From assembly GCA_027604005.1 (NCBI GenBank), contig JADGJT010000132.1, forward strand, positions 21,639 to 54,563: a DNA stretch of 32,925 nt, written 5' to 3'. A program made the position numbers and the translations under genes. Below the pieces are notes generated by a model that was not told where the DNA came from, did no database searches, and saw only the letters and a list, made by a program, of their open reading frames with translations. Of the stretch, positions 32,812 through 32,925 are shown one piece after another. Source of the DNA: Dinochytrium kinnereticum. Taxonomy: Eukaryota > Chytridiomycota > Chytridiomycetes > Chytridiales > Chytridiaceae. Numbering within the stretch: position 1 is the stretch's first letter; every line of letters begins with the position of its first letter.

Positions 32812-32925
32812 ATGAGTTTGTTGAGCGGTATTGGTAACTCGCTCCTTGTCCTATCACGGCGCGAGGAGGAGGAGGCTGTGGAAGAGGATCACCACGATCT
32901 TGAGGAGGTTGAGGAGCTCGACTGG
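32812..32925 (+). CDS. N-terminus of an unidentified acidic protein, cut by window edge
   Basis: An open frame of 38 codons starts at ATG 32812 and runs off the window: MSLLSGIGNSLLVLSRR followed by a Glu/Asp/His-rich segment. The dense acidic composition and codon regularity suggest genuine coding sequence, but no family can be assigned from so short a piece. It could also be an internal exon with an earlier start. Confidence 0.35.
   Translation, partial: MSLLSGIGNSLLVLSRREEEEAVEEDHHDLEEVEELDW

Overview
The window is nuclear DNA from a fungus, probably an early-diverging one. Genes are broken by many very short GT–AG introns (mostly 38–60 nt). Core fungal genes are present: a 1,3-beta-glucan synthase (FKS), ATG9, ATG18 and a fungal-type histone H3. 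A TPR/armadillo-like protein resembling the ciliary dynein-assembly factor TTC12, and a kinase carrying a CNH domain, hint at a flagellated (chytrid-like) lineage; this placement is inference only. I saw no rRNA, tRNA, CRISPR array or intact mobile element.

Layout. 1–1159 (+): 3' part of ATG18, cut by the window edge. 2676–3729 (+): secreted GDSL esterase. 4515–11347 (−): a 27-exon FKS glucan synthase. 11538–14310 (−): an 11-exon ATG9, tandem with and upstream of FKS. 14748–16151 (−): mitochondrial-type PPR protein, divergent from a double-GNAT acetyltransferase (16212–17243, +) with only 60 bp between start codons. 17498–20475 (+): TPR/ARM protein. 21062–22839 (+): ER-type cytochrome P450. 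23339–26719 (−): STE20/GCK-type kinase with a CNH domain. 27094–28587 (−): F-box protein with a C-terminal R3H-like domain. 29699–30552 (−): intron-containing histone H3. 30970–31548 (−): small secreted Ala/Lys-rich protein of unknown function. 32812–end (+): start of an unidentified acidic protein.

Exon models were built by reading both strands. They were accepted only where splice phases close exactly and the joined protein matches family landmarks; every multi-exon model below sums to a whole number of codons. The genes are mostly unrelated housekeeping functions, although two autophagy membrane proteins (ATG18 and the lipid scramblase ATG9) lie within 15 kb. No secondary-metabolite, defence or mobile cluster is evident.

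The most interesting points are: (i) the FKS protein carries substitutions at both positions known as echinocandin hot spots, including Pro where sensitive yeasts have Ser; (ii) an F-box + R3H-like fusion; (iii) a MAP4K-like kinase–CNH architecture; (iv) a small secreted cationic protein whose signal peptide sits on its own exon; (v) in-frame microexons of 16 and 18 nt; and (vi) a very short bidirectional promoter.
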